Below are positions 24,001 through 27,337 of a stretch of DNA of 64,000 nucleotides, piece by piece. Source of the DNA: Streptomyces albus subsp. albus (GTDB taxonomy: Bacteria; Actinomycetota; Actinomycetes; Streptomycetales; Streptomycetaceae); contig NZ_JODR01000009.1 in the NCBI RefSeq assembly GCF_000725885.1, positions 355,462 to 419,461 on the forward strand, given 5' to 3'. A program made the translations under genes and the position numbers. The notes beneath the pieces were generated by a model. That model saw nothing but the letters and a program-made list of their open reading frames with translations. It did not search any database and was not told where the DNA came from. Numbering within the stretch: the first letter of the stretch is position 1; each line of letters starts with the position of its first letter.

Positions 24001-27000
24001 GCCGTCAGGGAGCCGTGGTGCTCGCCGCCGGTGTGCTCCGGGGTGACCGCGATCCGGCCGTCGCCCTCGTGCGTACCGCTGCCGGGCTGTCCGCTCCCCG
24101 GCCCCTCGTGGGCCGACTCTTCGGACACCGGCTGCCTGCCGCCGGGTGCGCCGTGGGCGCCCGGCGACTCGTCGCGCTGTCCGGGCATCCCCACCCGGCC
24201 CGCGTCACCCTCGCGCGCCACCGGACCGGACGACCCGCCGTCCGGCACCGCGGTCTCGCTCTCCGGCCCCGCCGCAGAGCCGGGCCGGGCCGGTGCCTGC
24301 CCCTCGGCCACGGGCGCCGTCTCGTCGCCCGGGGCCTGCGCACGCCCCTCGCCACCGGTGCCGTTCCGGGCCCCGTCCCGCTCCGCCGGGCCGGACGCCG
24401 GCCGACCGGGCGCCGAACCTCCCGTGGCGGGCGTCTTGTTCGTCGCGGGCGGACCGGACTCGCCGACCCGCTGCTGCTGCGGACCCCGCGACGCCGGACC
24501 GTCCCCGGCCCGAGCGGTCTCGCCCCGCGCCGTGTCGCCCCGCGTGCCGTCGCCGCGCGTGCCGTCGGCCCGCTGGCCGGCCGCCCACGCGGACTCCTCG
24601 CCGCCCCGCTGACCCTGGCCCTGGAGGTGATCCGGACCCGCCTCACGCTCCTGGCCCTGTGGGCGGGCAGAGTTCTCCCCCGAGGATTCGGACGTGCGCG
24701 TCGACGTGCCGTCAGTGCCGCCGGTGCCGTCCTCGTGCTGGCGCGTCCCCGTCTGCTCCTGAACGGGGCGGTTGTTCGTGGTGCCGTCGGGCCGGTACTC
24801 GCCGGCGCGGTCCCCGGGCGGCGTCGTCCTCGCCGGCGGCGGAGCCTGCTCGTGCGGAGCCGTCGCACCTGTGCCGCCCCTCGGTACGGGGGGCACCAGC
24901 GCGGCTTCGCCACCGCCCGTCGCCGCCGGCGGGGTGGGGCCTTCCACCCTGCCGCCGGGAACCACGTGCTGGTCCGGTCCCTGGGCACCGGGCTGTCCGG
25001 TCTCACCGGGCTGCCTGACCTGCACCTCGGGCGCGCCCGACCCGCTCTCGTTCCCGGGCCGCGCGACGGTGTCCGCACCGTGGTCCGCCTCCTGCACGGG
25101 ACCGGACGAAGTGCGCTCCGGCGGCGCGTTCGTGGGGCCCTGCGGTGCGATGCCCTGCTGCTCCGCGTCCCTGGGCGGCGGGATCTGGGACGGCGCCTGC
25201 TGCGAGCTGCTGCTCTCACCGCCGCGGTCGCCCTGCGGCGGGGCCGCCAGGTCCCCACCGCGGTCACCCTGCGGCGGGGCCGTGAGGTCACCACGGTCAC
25301 CCTGCGACGGCGGCACGCCCAGGTCATCACCCCGCTGCGACTGCGCCGGCGGCACCCCCAGGTCGTCACCCCGCTGGGACTGCCGGTCGCCCCCCGGAGG
25401 TGCGGCATTGTTGCCGCCTTCCTCCGCACCGGAGTCGCCGCGCTGCTGGGCGGGCGGCGGGGCGCCGACGTGTTCGTTGCCGGACGGCGGCGTCCCACGG
25501 CCACCGGGCCCGACGGGGACCAGCGGGTCGCCACCGGACGCGGACCCGCCCGGACCGGACGTACCCACCTGGTCCTGCGGCGGCGCCGACCGCCCCGCGT
25601 CGGAGGACAGCGAACCGGACGACTGGTGCTCGGTACCTGCGGGTGAGGTGCCCTCCGGGACCGGGGGTTGCGGGGTGCCGTCCGGAGGGGGTGTCCGCCC
25701 GTCCGTGCCGGCGGAGCCCCCGGGACCGCCCTCACGGCGCGGACCCTGCGGGGGCGCGACGGTGCCGCCCCGCCCTTCGGGCGCCACCGGGCCCTGCGGC
25801 GCACCCGGGTGCGGGAGGGGCGGTGCACCGCCGGGCGGCATCCCCTCCGTTCCGTGCGAGGTCCCGGGCGTGGGCGGGCCGTCGGGAGCCACCGGCGTGC
25901 CGCCCGGTCCCTCGGGGGTCGTGCCCTCCGGCCGAACCTCCACGCCGCCCCGCGAACCCGCTTCCCCGGCCACGCCGTTGGTACCCGGTGCACCGGGCAT
26001 GCCGTGATCGCCACCGCCCACGGTGCCGCGCAGGGGCGGAGGCGGAGTGCCGCCCGGGGAGAAGACGGACGCACCGGCACGGTCGCCGCCCGTCCCGACC
26101 GTGCCACCCGTGGGGCTCTTCCACACCGGGGGGTTGTTGAGCCCGCCGACGTTCAGATGTCCGTCGTTGAAGTTGGTGGTGGACGCGCGCCCACCCTCGC
26201 CGCTCTGCCACTTGGGCGCTACCGTCGTGTGGTCACCGAAGGCGGTGTTCCAGGCGGACGTCGCGGAGCCCCTGCCGCCGCCCGTCGACCTCCACCAGTT
26301 CTGGACCGCGGTCCGCACGGCGTCCTGGACGCCCAGCGCCCCCCCTCGGCCGCCCCCTCGGCCCAGCCCGGCGACTCCGGGAGCGAGCCCCATGAGGGCG
26401 CCGATGCCGATGTTGGCGCCCTCCATCTTCGGGTCGGAGTGATAATCCGTCCCCGCCATCGCGGCCCCGGCCTCGCCCGCGGCACGGTCGATGCCGGCCG
26501 TCAGCGCCGCACCGAGTCCCGCGCCGCCGAGCAGCTCCAGCGCGCCGCGGGTGAAGCTGTTGAGCACCTGCGACAGCGTCCTGCCGACGTTCGCCAGCAG
26601 GGACGCGAGCCTCGCGGACAGCGATATCGCCGCGCCGAGGAACGAGCCCACGCCGAACGTCGCGAGGCCGAGAATCGTGCCGAAGATCTGCATCCAGACG
26701 CTGGCGTTCTCCGCCTTCGCCTTCTCCTCCGCCAACTCCTTGATCTTGTCGGCGTACTGGTTGATCGCCTGGCCGATCTTCCAGACGGCGTCGATGGACT
26801 TGGTCCACCGATCGCTCAGGCCGTCGGTCCAGCACTCCTGCATCGCTCGCGCGGCCTTGCTCTGCCACTTCTCGTCGAAGAACAACACCCGGTTGTCGAG
26901 GTCGTACTTCTGCTCGTAGAGCATGTCGCCGAGCCTGATCCAGGCGTTGCCCATCTCCCAGATCTTGTCGATGTCCAGGCCCTGCAGCTCATCGCGCCAG

Positions 27001-27008
27001 CTCTTCAC
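1..27008 (-). CDS. Giant T7SS-linked multidomain protein, at least 9,002 aa, C-terminus outside the window (lonely-Cys type with lethal-factor-like protease)
   Basis: One frame stays open from a GTG at 27008 to the window edge: 9,002 codons with no stop. The GTG is preceded by GGAG seven bases upstream. Visible architecture: residues 1-215 helical, WXG-like (W48-Q-S) with hydrophobic helices at about 104-130 and 155-215; about 284-1020 Pro/Gly/Gln-rich linker; about 1020-3470 charged helical regions separated by linkers; about 3480-3760 Thr/Asp/Glu-rich linker; about 3760-5730 beta-rich modules; about 7187-8077 a domain with His7478 and Cys7525; about 8094-8388 a zinc metalloprotease resembling anthrax lethal factor; about 8500-9002 mostly helical. 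My hand translation shows only two cysteines (59 and 7525). The WXG-like start and the adjoining T7SS genes suggest export by that system (inference). A toxin or self-cleaving delivery role is plausible but unproven. The length is exceptional even for Streptomyces. Confidence 0.93.
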   Translation of the reverse strand, partial: MKSWRDELQGLDIDKIWEMGNAWIRLGDMLYEQKYDLDNRVLFFDEKWQSKAARAMQECWTDGLSDRWTKSIDAVWKIGQAINQYADKIKELAEEKAKAENASVWMQIFGTILGLATFGVGSFLGAAISLSARLASLLANVGRTLSQVLNSFTRGALELLGGAGLGAALTAGIDRAAGEAGAAMAGTDYHSDPKMEGANIGIGALMGLAPGVAGLGRGGGRGGALGVQDAVRTAVQNWWRSTGGGRGSATSAWNTAFGDHTTVAPKWQSGEGGRASTTNFNDGHLNVGGLNNPPVWKSPTGGTVGTGGDRAGASVFSPGGTPPPPLRGTVGGGDHGMPGAPGTNGVAGEAGSRGGVEVRPEGTTPEGPGGTPVAPDGPPTPGTSHGTEGMPPGGAPPLPHPGAPQGPVAPEGRGGTVAPPQGPRREGGPGGSAGTDGRTPPPDGTPQPPVPEGTSPAGTEHQSSGSLSSDAGRSAPPQDQVGTSGPGGSASGGDPLVPVGPGGRGTPPSGNEHVGAPPPAQQRGDSGAEEGGNNAAPPGGDRQSQRGDDLGVPPAQSQRGDDLGVPPSQGDRGDLTAPPQGDRGGDLAAPPQGDRGGESSSSQQAPSQIPPPRDAEQQGIAPQGPTNAPPERTSSGPVQEADHGADTVARPGNESGSGAPEVQVRQPGETGQPGAQGPDQHVVPGGRVEGPTPPAATGGGEAALVPPVPRGGTGATAPHEQAPPPARTTPPGDRAGEYRPDGTTNNRPVQEQTGTRQHEDGTGGTDGTSTRTSESSGENSARPQGQEREAGPDHLQGQGQRGGEESAWAAGQRADGTRGDGTRGDTARGETARAGDGPASRGPQQQRVGESGPPATNKTPATGGSAPGRPASGPAERDGARNGTGGEGRAQAPGDETAPVAEGQAPARPGSAAGPESETAVPDGGSSGPVAREGDAGRVGMPGQRDESPGAHGAPGGRQPVSEESAHEGPGSGQPGSGTHEGDGRIAVTPEHTGGEHHGSLTAHPDTDGAVGHPAGQGERPAGRSGQDAVAWNEDGFNPNEGHSSYTLELGDPGRLADMQVRTESLNSEFATNKLPWAEQRTQVQRKADDALEAAYQNHRDHPERGFPEREPVVALETRAENAGLVGADVRRAADAYREALKEWRSGRGRGEVTSDNQVSLPTFPATLRGKLDVAFGNRPDVDLDHVASVMTRHDEAYGPVEWARETGVPDHMVTPVADAYKIAEYEYWRGEGAAERGAGLRDSPYAAPDDPRFVQLFNEQLESALSQFHHTVSPADIAHHMLSRDSWLAHQTTRPVREAVKGSFDGAWQPLFDKLQKGEISPLEFRREFDSLKDGLPELFQREVMARAAQDAALKWFDDFQHGPRHDRASSAAAGDAAPAGAPSDAPVGGSSSARAEESEGRSGLELTREEPQGRSGLELSRDEPEGRNALELSRDESEGVQATSRGAGEPDGVESAAGGRTAGETVADRPSANKLTKPSTGDKVAAAVRDFADKRIGRQEFAQRVSDLMGGRRDGLESHPVPRSDAVAPEDVPANPVRFEPSRDSATRLHEEAQELVGPTANRFLNGRIGRAEFEQQAADLVAKLGAHPPKTQPLVEGGPAVPDGATHTAPVRQHGTGDSPAPVASTRPSGPDAPFDRPEFSSPAAEGKFRAELGDAIVTEVRSFADKFGLGTGRGDMDGFVEAAGKRVDALIKGGDSRLALEWEADGAFGRISREVGVGDTISHAELTKLHDEFRADYRAATDKLPAKDGLPETEVRATPLTEWAGDGRWFPKLPKVEDTWRSRLTSKGLEEQLRQENMAGLPEHHFRWLTSDRQVSRENLAGIDQKALVEEHMADVKAAADKALGGRKPEELSAQDWSRYNEAMLQADIRLNADMPGRIDRHVGANRVRELADQQFAKQVRNPVTPEEIRVRDQFLTSMTDAYNKVIGLPEAELRVLTDRAARSRQEAQDLEKAAEDALTEAARFRTNMGLWQKVDAARLRADEAHALAVDAEQTAGEFSKKITPNGVWTREELLARQDRFFHDHFEPYVRSLPDRVRYEERAERVLAEGGREFHDLTTNPRYADRGSDELGTAHELADRKGELFGRPAVNPLTGRAERLWDVDELAFDKLAAEYRERYARNDNEVFGPGDRDVDAALAQEKRDGDAFGKALKEEWDKHWNRAEEPRLQAQREQDAAEAEAGRRRMQQLFSGSAGRDSVRAEALGVRELPDGSFSQQHRLPADSFADPRVRSYYQQQAKGIEDRFHEGWRSYEKVSGTLGAERVHADLMNEMRQRWSALNQRAQERDAAYQAWRTNPEWHMDLKTFRSERTSPPPVPSAADVGRYRAPTVEEVPDAEAGGLVRGGGDQLLVEPERVPELPTYESAVAHESRLWEEGGVRAEGSSRSPFVEEVLDEEFGGTRPGLNEGAEDATGFAGAARFEGATGFQGASGLAEADAAVPASALAVGASDAASQASQVAQEVQAPPSIVPDAAQEALAKLASVRDTVEDRETAYEVFDEQLGDHAGLSLSDTPRLRPVREWFADAWTHARPGDEQTAVTSQLHERVDGIVRQRAADAWFDEHVASTLTPDRPAPRFTFQPWEMRESDFHHSQAAKDVRADFHAAVAESEMTFQEGTDHDAPSNADLAERFAQRYAQAHQQWRDAQQAGRVVEQVMSEPAVEEGLTPRTLSHQLPGAMRSAYEARIDRLQDQFRQDWNAAGETAPADLEAHRQQLTDDFRQAVRDLSARAETAGLYAHDLEGLAERRPTGGWDQETNGWFEERKQELLRGYGEELGFGSRGLLSEDERGAAERDFVHRLDALAKVAGMRHRANAEFDGLLSRQQPERDTAVVHDSRVVHWAEEQARAARTAYADAYLAHQASRTAVTEEQSGQQGSGAEEQAGATTQVSVPSAPSWAAQDDWRRAVWPALLNELFDAQLAAQRQAAQEQQQAQEQEQAQEQEQQRAQAEPGTQAETQSGARTQEVPAQGTQGATEEDRQLFDEVFEAWKPLRREQVWNLGIDVGRVYEEAWQAHERRLRSGGEGADEAWERLAGQFDLGLAQQAAVVRGGRLFDRSFDAWSRSEEAGHFPPSVAEAVREEVRGAFLRDLSKAAGEVFDSPAAVQEGLRDAVQRVRERAHTLADGVGERADRAASLHVERQRLDGAFTDALESLPTRLGPLLKVLAPGVPVEAVLSQADVAAVYAQAESELRTAFDLTFQDAPPRNATGSARADWEQRYADVAARIPGRLLHHAARRAVQQDAVRQVEKAVRSWEGEEGLVGGAFQQRFGVASGAGLDASVRLPLEVETAQTAAAVFDRFFSEGSFVPGGVDRVFDHWNHWRGDLGQNYWTSQWRTQHSRVTDADRLHTKFAQELGRRAAQAEATRRFDEQLAAWQEQHPGQTPAPEAVQRVREDHARQSDAAFRDTFDARIGAPSGLNAQVSTWDRRADVLSAALPAHFDFEAWAGPALRDMGAAADAFARRHGLDEDRLTELGTDARELSRWLWAPASLASSWTAAEAATGDRFAAGVSDHRQRTAQAADDSDARVDNDEADARPDGDRSDGRVGGDRRDGAHAGPGAGTVEADETVGGTLSDTADDTASETGTEATEETVGEAGTEVAETTAGTADKAASGPREPSEDDSSVSSVAREEQGGPTAVTDSAPQAHTAQSAQETQGTREAPEGQQTRTSQSAVSGDGVAEPVRRENSVRSAAAEDLDDNRSDQGTEGTGGSDGSTTDSASTTGTTDSDTASSRSREGLAADTESELGVGYSEELRTLRATVQNLENRRTWWRLRHGNRPPRQEHRLHGYPAVPTTVPETVPAGDLRPMTESEQRSWAQFIVRRRHQAWDLMGLPERSAEDWFYEDGPAYDRALDYLRTLHREVFLGQRQGRMGTGASSSDRSGTTGTATGATSSSTASTGIATSTSAPRTEDLVAGTVPLPAEAAAFDTVRAMYVVRPGGAGDPSFDESDVQTFADGSSLRKHAVRESGTQVILHEPETVAEKIVDALRPHPKDRGRLYGELLGDMRSRPHNLLGQIPRTPGERQHATEPGRAGDGKTVTFRGADGVWRLAKIRMRNFGDYAVYEGPKVAQGTQGTGSAEDTVAMAGPKVHQRQRAHDKSVRAVQKDSPGAVALGGGFWPPMGDPSGFFRFDVNFSHNREQHKSTFQQAAQETRQVRDREGGKAYINKALYDVELYDQRFADGALVPSPAAGEQTPHVLRFVVRDGFEWVVPDGMTKKVPAKPQGLPRTIEFADGKLPDQATGQLTVAPAMLQWLVGTLRTFNGLVLEDIGVDQVLKSFQESRLSEEMFQANQSPVTTVPIQTNKGRVAGYVEWWVRPATGKKASLERPVYDSTLRNEKEYTPAVSYERALNKSLSVTIGGGIGANVPLFRAMASGGLTLGTSRSDANTISHSGGVYTGREDQGTKGLYQGPVELHLRVRAPHELAGYDLPPHLEEKGTAPKNLAASFHGDVRLQTTRSEARKLGGWDPERKVKGADGEPLHVPELPPELRGRHPMALMYYGVEMLVSRAELLDEPRTQPRQPRSPLLGLSPRTRANSSRSGTSTPVSDGTRWSSPLHRRTRSAQHEVGDQGLVGSSDAAGSEAQLGVPRGRRPRAGTVTGASERPRELPLQLRDRRRGSSAPPVSERLQVPRSPLARPAEEGPSPVGDEPALTVPAELKRIIFDVLHADPGLRGYVAPDPSGFRRGVNRAKHTLSPPLRKAKVRMGDARRAGWAAVRHRPVPGRRPVMPRYDTMHRKAINALRNNQLGDFGFSPSSLNTRMRTTFDEENATYVVELRRPGTLSQRTLVLKIGGTSWEDFKWKGTERVNTRGAYRGGSETGNSSSTGQSWSVTGGADGGPRFDGGRFMPGGGVSYSSSSSRRGEAGLGATFDGGTVSDSGVHVFGTRFVLEVRAEEHRLPRTPVRWVTGDALRKGPTDVPLADGQWQDVEPRSAAPDAQPEVVPVQLGTRRDGALRMRVGAVVRVPDAVMPHSLRSVRKQSLPDAAPVGQGQERAQHSAPPAPPSRVLPEVQARALRDALAQRPSRPEEHFHHVPLRVGHMKPLADLIASLLAAISPKETQWTFSATGTTERQTIDLSLHAGQLESHLATMTAGQWSAMRIKVTGRFFGGEAEVDIAALQQGHHVRHIVDRGLHGEAGYGGSISVGSGVSGKRGWEASLRLSGWGGVNGSTPDALPATIITGPAWTPWQRVQSRGASEGLSFTFQVGQTRGGRQALTQHDSTTYVVTVRVKSNKPFAKEHEAVGGVLVQSKTTALRDLTSATALGLASNGLDRPKPLPAVRPLLPTPILATVEGALDAREVLAAFQRALTSRKLAKVLPASGIRDLGGLRDQFAFLLRDPHVIRSLHDQLSAPEGLASRHYHNQFIDRHLNLGSLSGTVRVRLHRAEPRYRGAHHNVDVEQELVLSEKESGTRGITRTKKLTMPLIGVVGTEKNDASGDAQGHNILVSPGVAAATPNAQSITSTHEVTRNPALGMPGDWEFDVPIELELIYTRDDGTQIRVRESAGQLSELYPDLLVLPVIDPDAAADTVGSGVATGPGADVTETARPDSTGVTVRRRAEEEPVVVPVRPGERRAAPQDDPLVRLLQDKQVTLLNGPGGLQREKHTEAVLDRAFNWYREQPPAQGGDAVTTRPADATADDASSASSASFVPATFRNAEAIPLGDLVRDPATGALTTLVADPGPAHAITVTTGLSVEEIREAEESGRDASAPGLSRNPAGLIFAGTSDAYIVTTVTAEPAPEARTGTGASGTRVSGGGTGLRITPKWWRDVRDRAARNPLLHGRDHTSLTRPGTQAQTELSRLLGSRALRLEGRAALSQDGYQLPRIHDGGAVGAAYADVVVHWQFPEGAGLKVIGATRTFAQYTDGHVADSHQFEQGASGMEAALSLSGHPAFNAGTTTGNSFPSDNVPVLGVGDSGANQHVGKSVYQVRGVQANEPQLLVELPSPVQEVRGAVGKNSVKQFTSLLHRGVRGRMHTGHEGAEAFASSFVDDEPLYAMVPERLAREYGLIDDSTYPKVVATAWEHVDTLHDKIRENSVQREAADIRVERIYEELYDLLGGPQRAEVSAQSLHERYEGVTRRLGEQLVERAGLRDAYERLGADHAKAKWSAHKLTEWYQQDPATRTGRPPAEWKPNERDEELKAAQHPLAPVEGDVAAPSPHEAPPEVPVHRSREIRDLIAMADSPGDWWAGQQVPPQHLEVRERLKADALRGLIRNKRAELNAARNAGDADLVTVRGGELAYLQRALGDAVRTAENMRQALDEELARLDREVRSTGGEDDVRGQAEAETRRALAQEVRAHLSTGGLLDTSPGEVADLRMLRDTAWRGVSTAAGGAHGVATEEEHRDEVKRLENQLHRAKVKQAVLDFATDPQRFPQPSALPATRATRDLSDAEREALRWKEALDALVRFEPVREPGEDAVTRYTGPDGTVYDVFDPHSVRTPEATKGEGLPLSLDAGLAALDHAGLAQNPYEGVTSAQRAAQVRADLAHWVRTNPELVADWAEREPDDVFTPDDLAAAGLGVLDTSGKDAHQKEFDEEGVVHFNVPTTPEQRAELLARQLERPGGTEVKTGALDVPTAGYDNSAMDLAPQLFAHRHNVSVHVVVPDQGVFVFHPGVTGAVTEDEVPGDLPSVHVLLDGDTYKALLPRRLVQELGLPRRPVLPPRLTVTDPDGDAQTTVFASLVDSVFGTDAVAESAAGSVAESAVEGGAESAAEPVAESAAGATAEYVTEGAGQTAHAAPTRSVPTTASETAHAGPSVGTSRTESVPAGADRGTQGTASAARDSLPPAEGTRVSTSGQAAGSDAVAGAQAQEAGQPGAAQAQETGQSGRPALTASQAAMLSSRTEVVLPGSDAAGDLVNAVYAVSKVAAERSAQLAGHPWPAGVDELPGLVAGALEADLRHPPMGRRFWPWIDRLSAPGEDNRPLIGEHTDEHRSAFAASLRSGDGAVAGQEASGAPQRASDWGLLAAVAPVLGLRTTVVLPNGGVWTAGPESGSTNTKNTENTEIIEITLLRLESGDAGDAAWAAAVPMREVIATASAPVPREAELTAEPVGTPGQATVSAPAFHAPTDTTQAPTTVEAPQAQPETFFGAEPRAVFVEPVTEEELSRARAARDGDGSGPASDLGSASAPGKRPVEEFSEDEDLGPDLEAEARESENAQGRVTRMPRHSTSHRHSHSSGGRAEASRTGDDWSVTEAVLSDDTLFDGLLLGDDGALHRGPVGRNLTDVRVSDLRTDKIRLLRQRHGERPHLGKEQDAPWGRHAYFMVVDGDEDGAYIGGKRVTWSKVGKVLKKDRLLKAMGPDTPVVLVTDDLSAQGTAAQRAVGNELRGNQVFTVTGKSAFARKDGMTYLANVDDDPEAPYGGWVYYSWTGTELTLPERVWTPVSGRTFRTSDLVLRPVPHPQGKIHGTLFPWAGDPVRTWESEMTQRSALSLHHEIPRGGFTKGAWAGYRGETLTQPAAPVESPDLSRTVFMAGHATPGGFLVGLRNGGQELLPADQGGQLLADVARASGVPKNFSIHLDACWGVVPWPEPLLAVPKLHAPTPRAHDELRLPSLAQEGSTRSGHMFSGYDRPTGSDLAEKDGRPAERQLLLTSDARGNLGRRVDSRPYPKERQLTSFADRARLTGRHRLETAQVLWLALRKVFGLHAEDDPKLWWDRLVPGIGALENLRVRDPQLGGFTDFQLDLWTTLARKYGDPHGAGSRTHYLAVLDAAHRRVRSDGGTGLVDHANDPALRGAVERFLPTTSGGTSAFDERGVRTVLLLPADEPVTTADVGRAMWANVAARRAVRTWQSTGTAKRIATKVLHLPQDESFWGDYWSQHWEHHLTETVTKAQALGWDISDPTELAVMHLRELGAYAPESALPTTGPGVGRNLSGVALRPVDLTRAQSITANGPVTADAPWSEFGLGNPYVLYAPNAPQDGTIEITLPGNTGQSVTLSVPLDELMVLADRDPLRERTDLNDPAIFVVPGLAHYKEEVLRPFSARNGQPTLAYPDWAGITADLRNPQAPGLVTVQPAHPTRSTWEAGLRTEPVVDRRNPLTGEALAQAMAGLSVHRSATGPALYLEPVTRPAADTAEPPAHDTTQSAPKAAPVAAVPLVDELPSMEQSERADVLAQLPPEQLGALTRDERLMEQLRQNLPPGDYAETAALLMLRIDPRVHRPVDVRRAAVPLMTVMLGNPEIASQLVEDERYRLVVVPKDVAFRDVEGFGHVDVAVRGGTNPAEPGVREGLVGISEENLLGEQPGDPSFSREEEGHSDLTHELAHAIRHGALNREQKQLITDVFNAQKEKEERGEAGTWPDGLRHGPLGGYPNYSSWNEDEFFAQLTNVWLGVNGGDDMHTMLPRNNGAQWVRDSLPDMVPLLEWLYGPGAEPGHYEVNRYVEHLPSEVSGQEVSGPASALPGAGAGQDELGTQPSWDADQQFSPAVPEGRAESDSTSAPEDYAEPAAGLTAEPTAGPDVARTPVPAEPQPARLAATVPLSGLLTFLDQATAPLREGSPQEQAVHEDAQGAATFAESGRHSFSTWLAAHPEHAPEVKPWDEDELAGALALGYTQIAAVVREWHELPPSPRDYAAFVSRASLGTVRQALGPAPRAFLEAEAWPLALELEDTLGRAGLSVPPAMELDLPAERSRDGERPATVGQYLENLLLPEPLRKVGQDEALGLGTQDVEAAAGVPETALSALQLEVRPQESGRPADETLAQVGRDLYDEALRQRGLPPLDRSATHEQRGQEVQEPSTTEVTTSGAVESGAGTTQPESADAEQVPDVLPAPPSRREVLDPVRDWRRISDVPGHRRTGALRAVDEAVAGLPRHPNAQDLAGVLQAVREWQRSASRSSSRWDAVTRLEEAVQDRMRRLHESHRAPDATSRPRHRSGASAQGTAAHGPAQSLIPAGPRPVEVEGFAPASGFEAELVAWQMVLPPGQDHRTFGDYDGRVVRLGPLLGIILTTGQGSGPVLEVVTEPARGLRRGADDGRAEMSDVLAAFRDVVGRLESAEPGTLL
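1850..2730 (-). other. Anthrax lethal factor-like zinc metalloprotease domain (ATLF/M34-type) in the giant protein
   Basis: DLTHELAHAIRHG gives an HExxH zinc site (H8263, E8264, H8267; codons at 2208-2222). Downstream, YSSWNEDEFFAQL gives E8323 as third ligand candidate (codon at 2040-2042). Tyr8316 lies seven residues before it. In anthrax lethal factor the ligands are H686, H690 and E735, E735 begins an EFFAE motif, and the catalytic Tyr728 is also seven residues upstream. All catalytic positions are therefore present and correctly spaced. An active gluzincin-type protease is the natural reading; the substrate is unknown. Confidence 0.8.
2780..5460 (-). other. Domain with isolated His7478/Cys7525 pair ('lonely Cys'-type) in the giant protein
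   Basis: The region contains RTVFMAGHATPGG (His7478, codon at 4575-4577) and, 47 residues later, FSIHLDACWGVV (Cys7525, codon at 4434-4436). A His after a hydrophobic strand and G, followed by a strand ending in D-A-C, is the dyad arrangement of caspase-like/CHAT and C80-type cysteine peptidases. Family assignment is inference. Apart from Cys59 near the start, this is the only cysteine I found in 9,002 residues, which argues for a functional role. Giant Streptomyces homologues are, from memory, named after such a single cysteine. Confidence 0.6.
9810..15730 (-). other. Beta-rich repeated modules of the giant protein (residues about 3760-5730)
   Basis: After a Thr/Ser/Asp-rich linker the sequence changes to alternating hydrophobic/polar strands with Gly-rich turns. 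At least three stretches share a layout: a Gly/Ser-rich segment (for example SLSVTIGGGIGANVP, ISVGSGVSGKRGWEASLRL), then a strand pair ending in an acidic or polar strand such as GPVELHLRVRAP, TRFVLEVRAEE or DWEFDVPIELELIY. I read these as repeated beta-sandwich or barrel-like modules. No known family was recognised, so the function is open (adhesive, translocation and scaffold are all possible). Confidence 0.5.
22690..22820 (-). repeat. Tandem 14-residue repeats in the giant protein
   Basis: Three adjacent copies of a unit close to EGRSGLELSRDEP are encoded here (residues about 1397-1440), in a short linker between two helical regions. At DNA level the copies share the block ctcgtcccgcgacagctcc. 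They look like a recently amplified linker segment. Confidence 0.8.
23950..26160 (-). repeat. Low-complexity Pro/Gly/Gln/Glu linker of the giant protein, with short tandem repeats
   Basis: Residues about 284-1020 are almost entirely Gly, Pro, Gln, Asp, Glu, Thr and Arg with little hydrophobic content, so probably disordered. Inside it, at about 25216-25386, a 10-13 residue unit is repeated about five times, varying around QRGDDLGVPP and QGDRGGDLAAPP. The repeats are visible both in DNA and in protein, and all copies stay in frame. The region separates the secretion-type N-terminus from the folded modules. Confidence 0.85.
26364..27008 (-). other. N-terminal WXG-like helical domain with hydrophobic segments (giant protein residues 1-215)
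   Basis: The first hundred residues are helical and rich in Trp, Lys and Glu. The stretch KWQSKAARAMQ (W48) has the spacing of a WXG100 turn, with Ser in place of Gly. Residues 104-130 (VWMQIFGTILGLATFGVG) and 155-215 are hydrophobic and Gly/Ala-rich, like the post-WXG hydrophobic region of large T7SS effectors. Cys59 is here. Assignment as a T7SS targeting domain rests on this pattern and on the neighbouring WXG gene; it is not a family match that I could test. Confidence 0.6.
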
Positions 27009-27021
27009 CGCCGAGCTCCTC

Positions 27022-27147
27022 TCAGACGTCCTGCTGTGCGACGGCGACCGCCGCGTGGTGAACGGTTCCGAAACGCGCGAACGACGTCCGCCCCGGCGTG
27101 ACCGGCGAGGCGCTGCGGATAAGGCGGTGGTTCGGGCTTCGACTCAT
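27022..27147 (-). pseudogene. 41-codon ORF resembling the 5' end of eccC; remnant or leader peptide
   Basis: The ORF starts MSRSPNHRLIR and ends 13 bases before the giant gene's GTG. The eccC gene at 37484 starts MSRTPFHRPVR. The similarity is also in DNA: both have AGGCAGCA, six bases, then ATGAGTCGAA and a shared CCACCGCC downstream. After about 12 codons the two diverge. The simplest reading is the 5' edge of a former eccC copy joined to the giant gene. A short leader peptide coupled to translation of the giant gene is an alternative. Confidence 0.55.
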
Positions 27148-27337
27148 GGGGTGTGCTGCCTAGCTGTCTAGCTGCTGCGGGGGTGGCTGAGGGTGCGGGT
27201 GGTGCGGCTGCCCTGGTACGGCGGCGGATGCGGCTGGTGCGGGTGCGGCTGGTACGGACGCGTGGGGCGGGGGCCGGAGCCGTACGGTGCCTGCGACGGC
27301 ACGGCCCCCGGGCGCTCGGCCCACTCGTGCGCGGACC

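Noticed and set aside
6792..25646. Plus-strand open frames of 900-2,072 codons covering most of the giant gene (for example 16611-22829)
   Set aside because: They are antisense shadows of very GC-rich minus-strand coding DNA: Arg/Leu/Gly/Val-rich, no ribosome sites, no recognisable motif, while the minus frame carries coherent domains and active-site motifs.
26335..26362. Possible frameshift in the giant gene at a run of G residues
   Set aside because: Counting the run on the plus strand shows that the frame is preserved; the protein reads GGRGGALGVQDAVRTAVQ across it with no shift.
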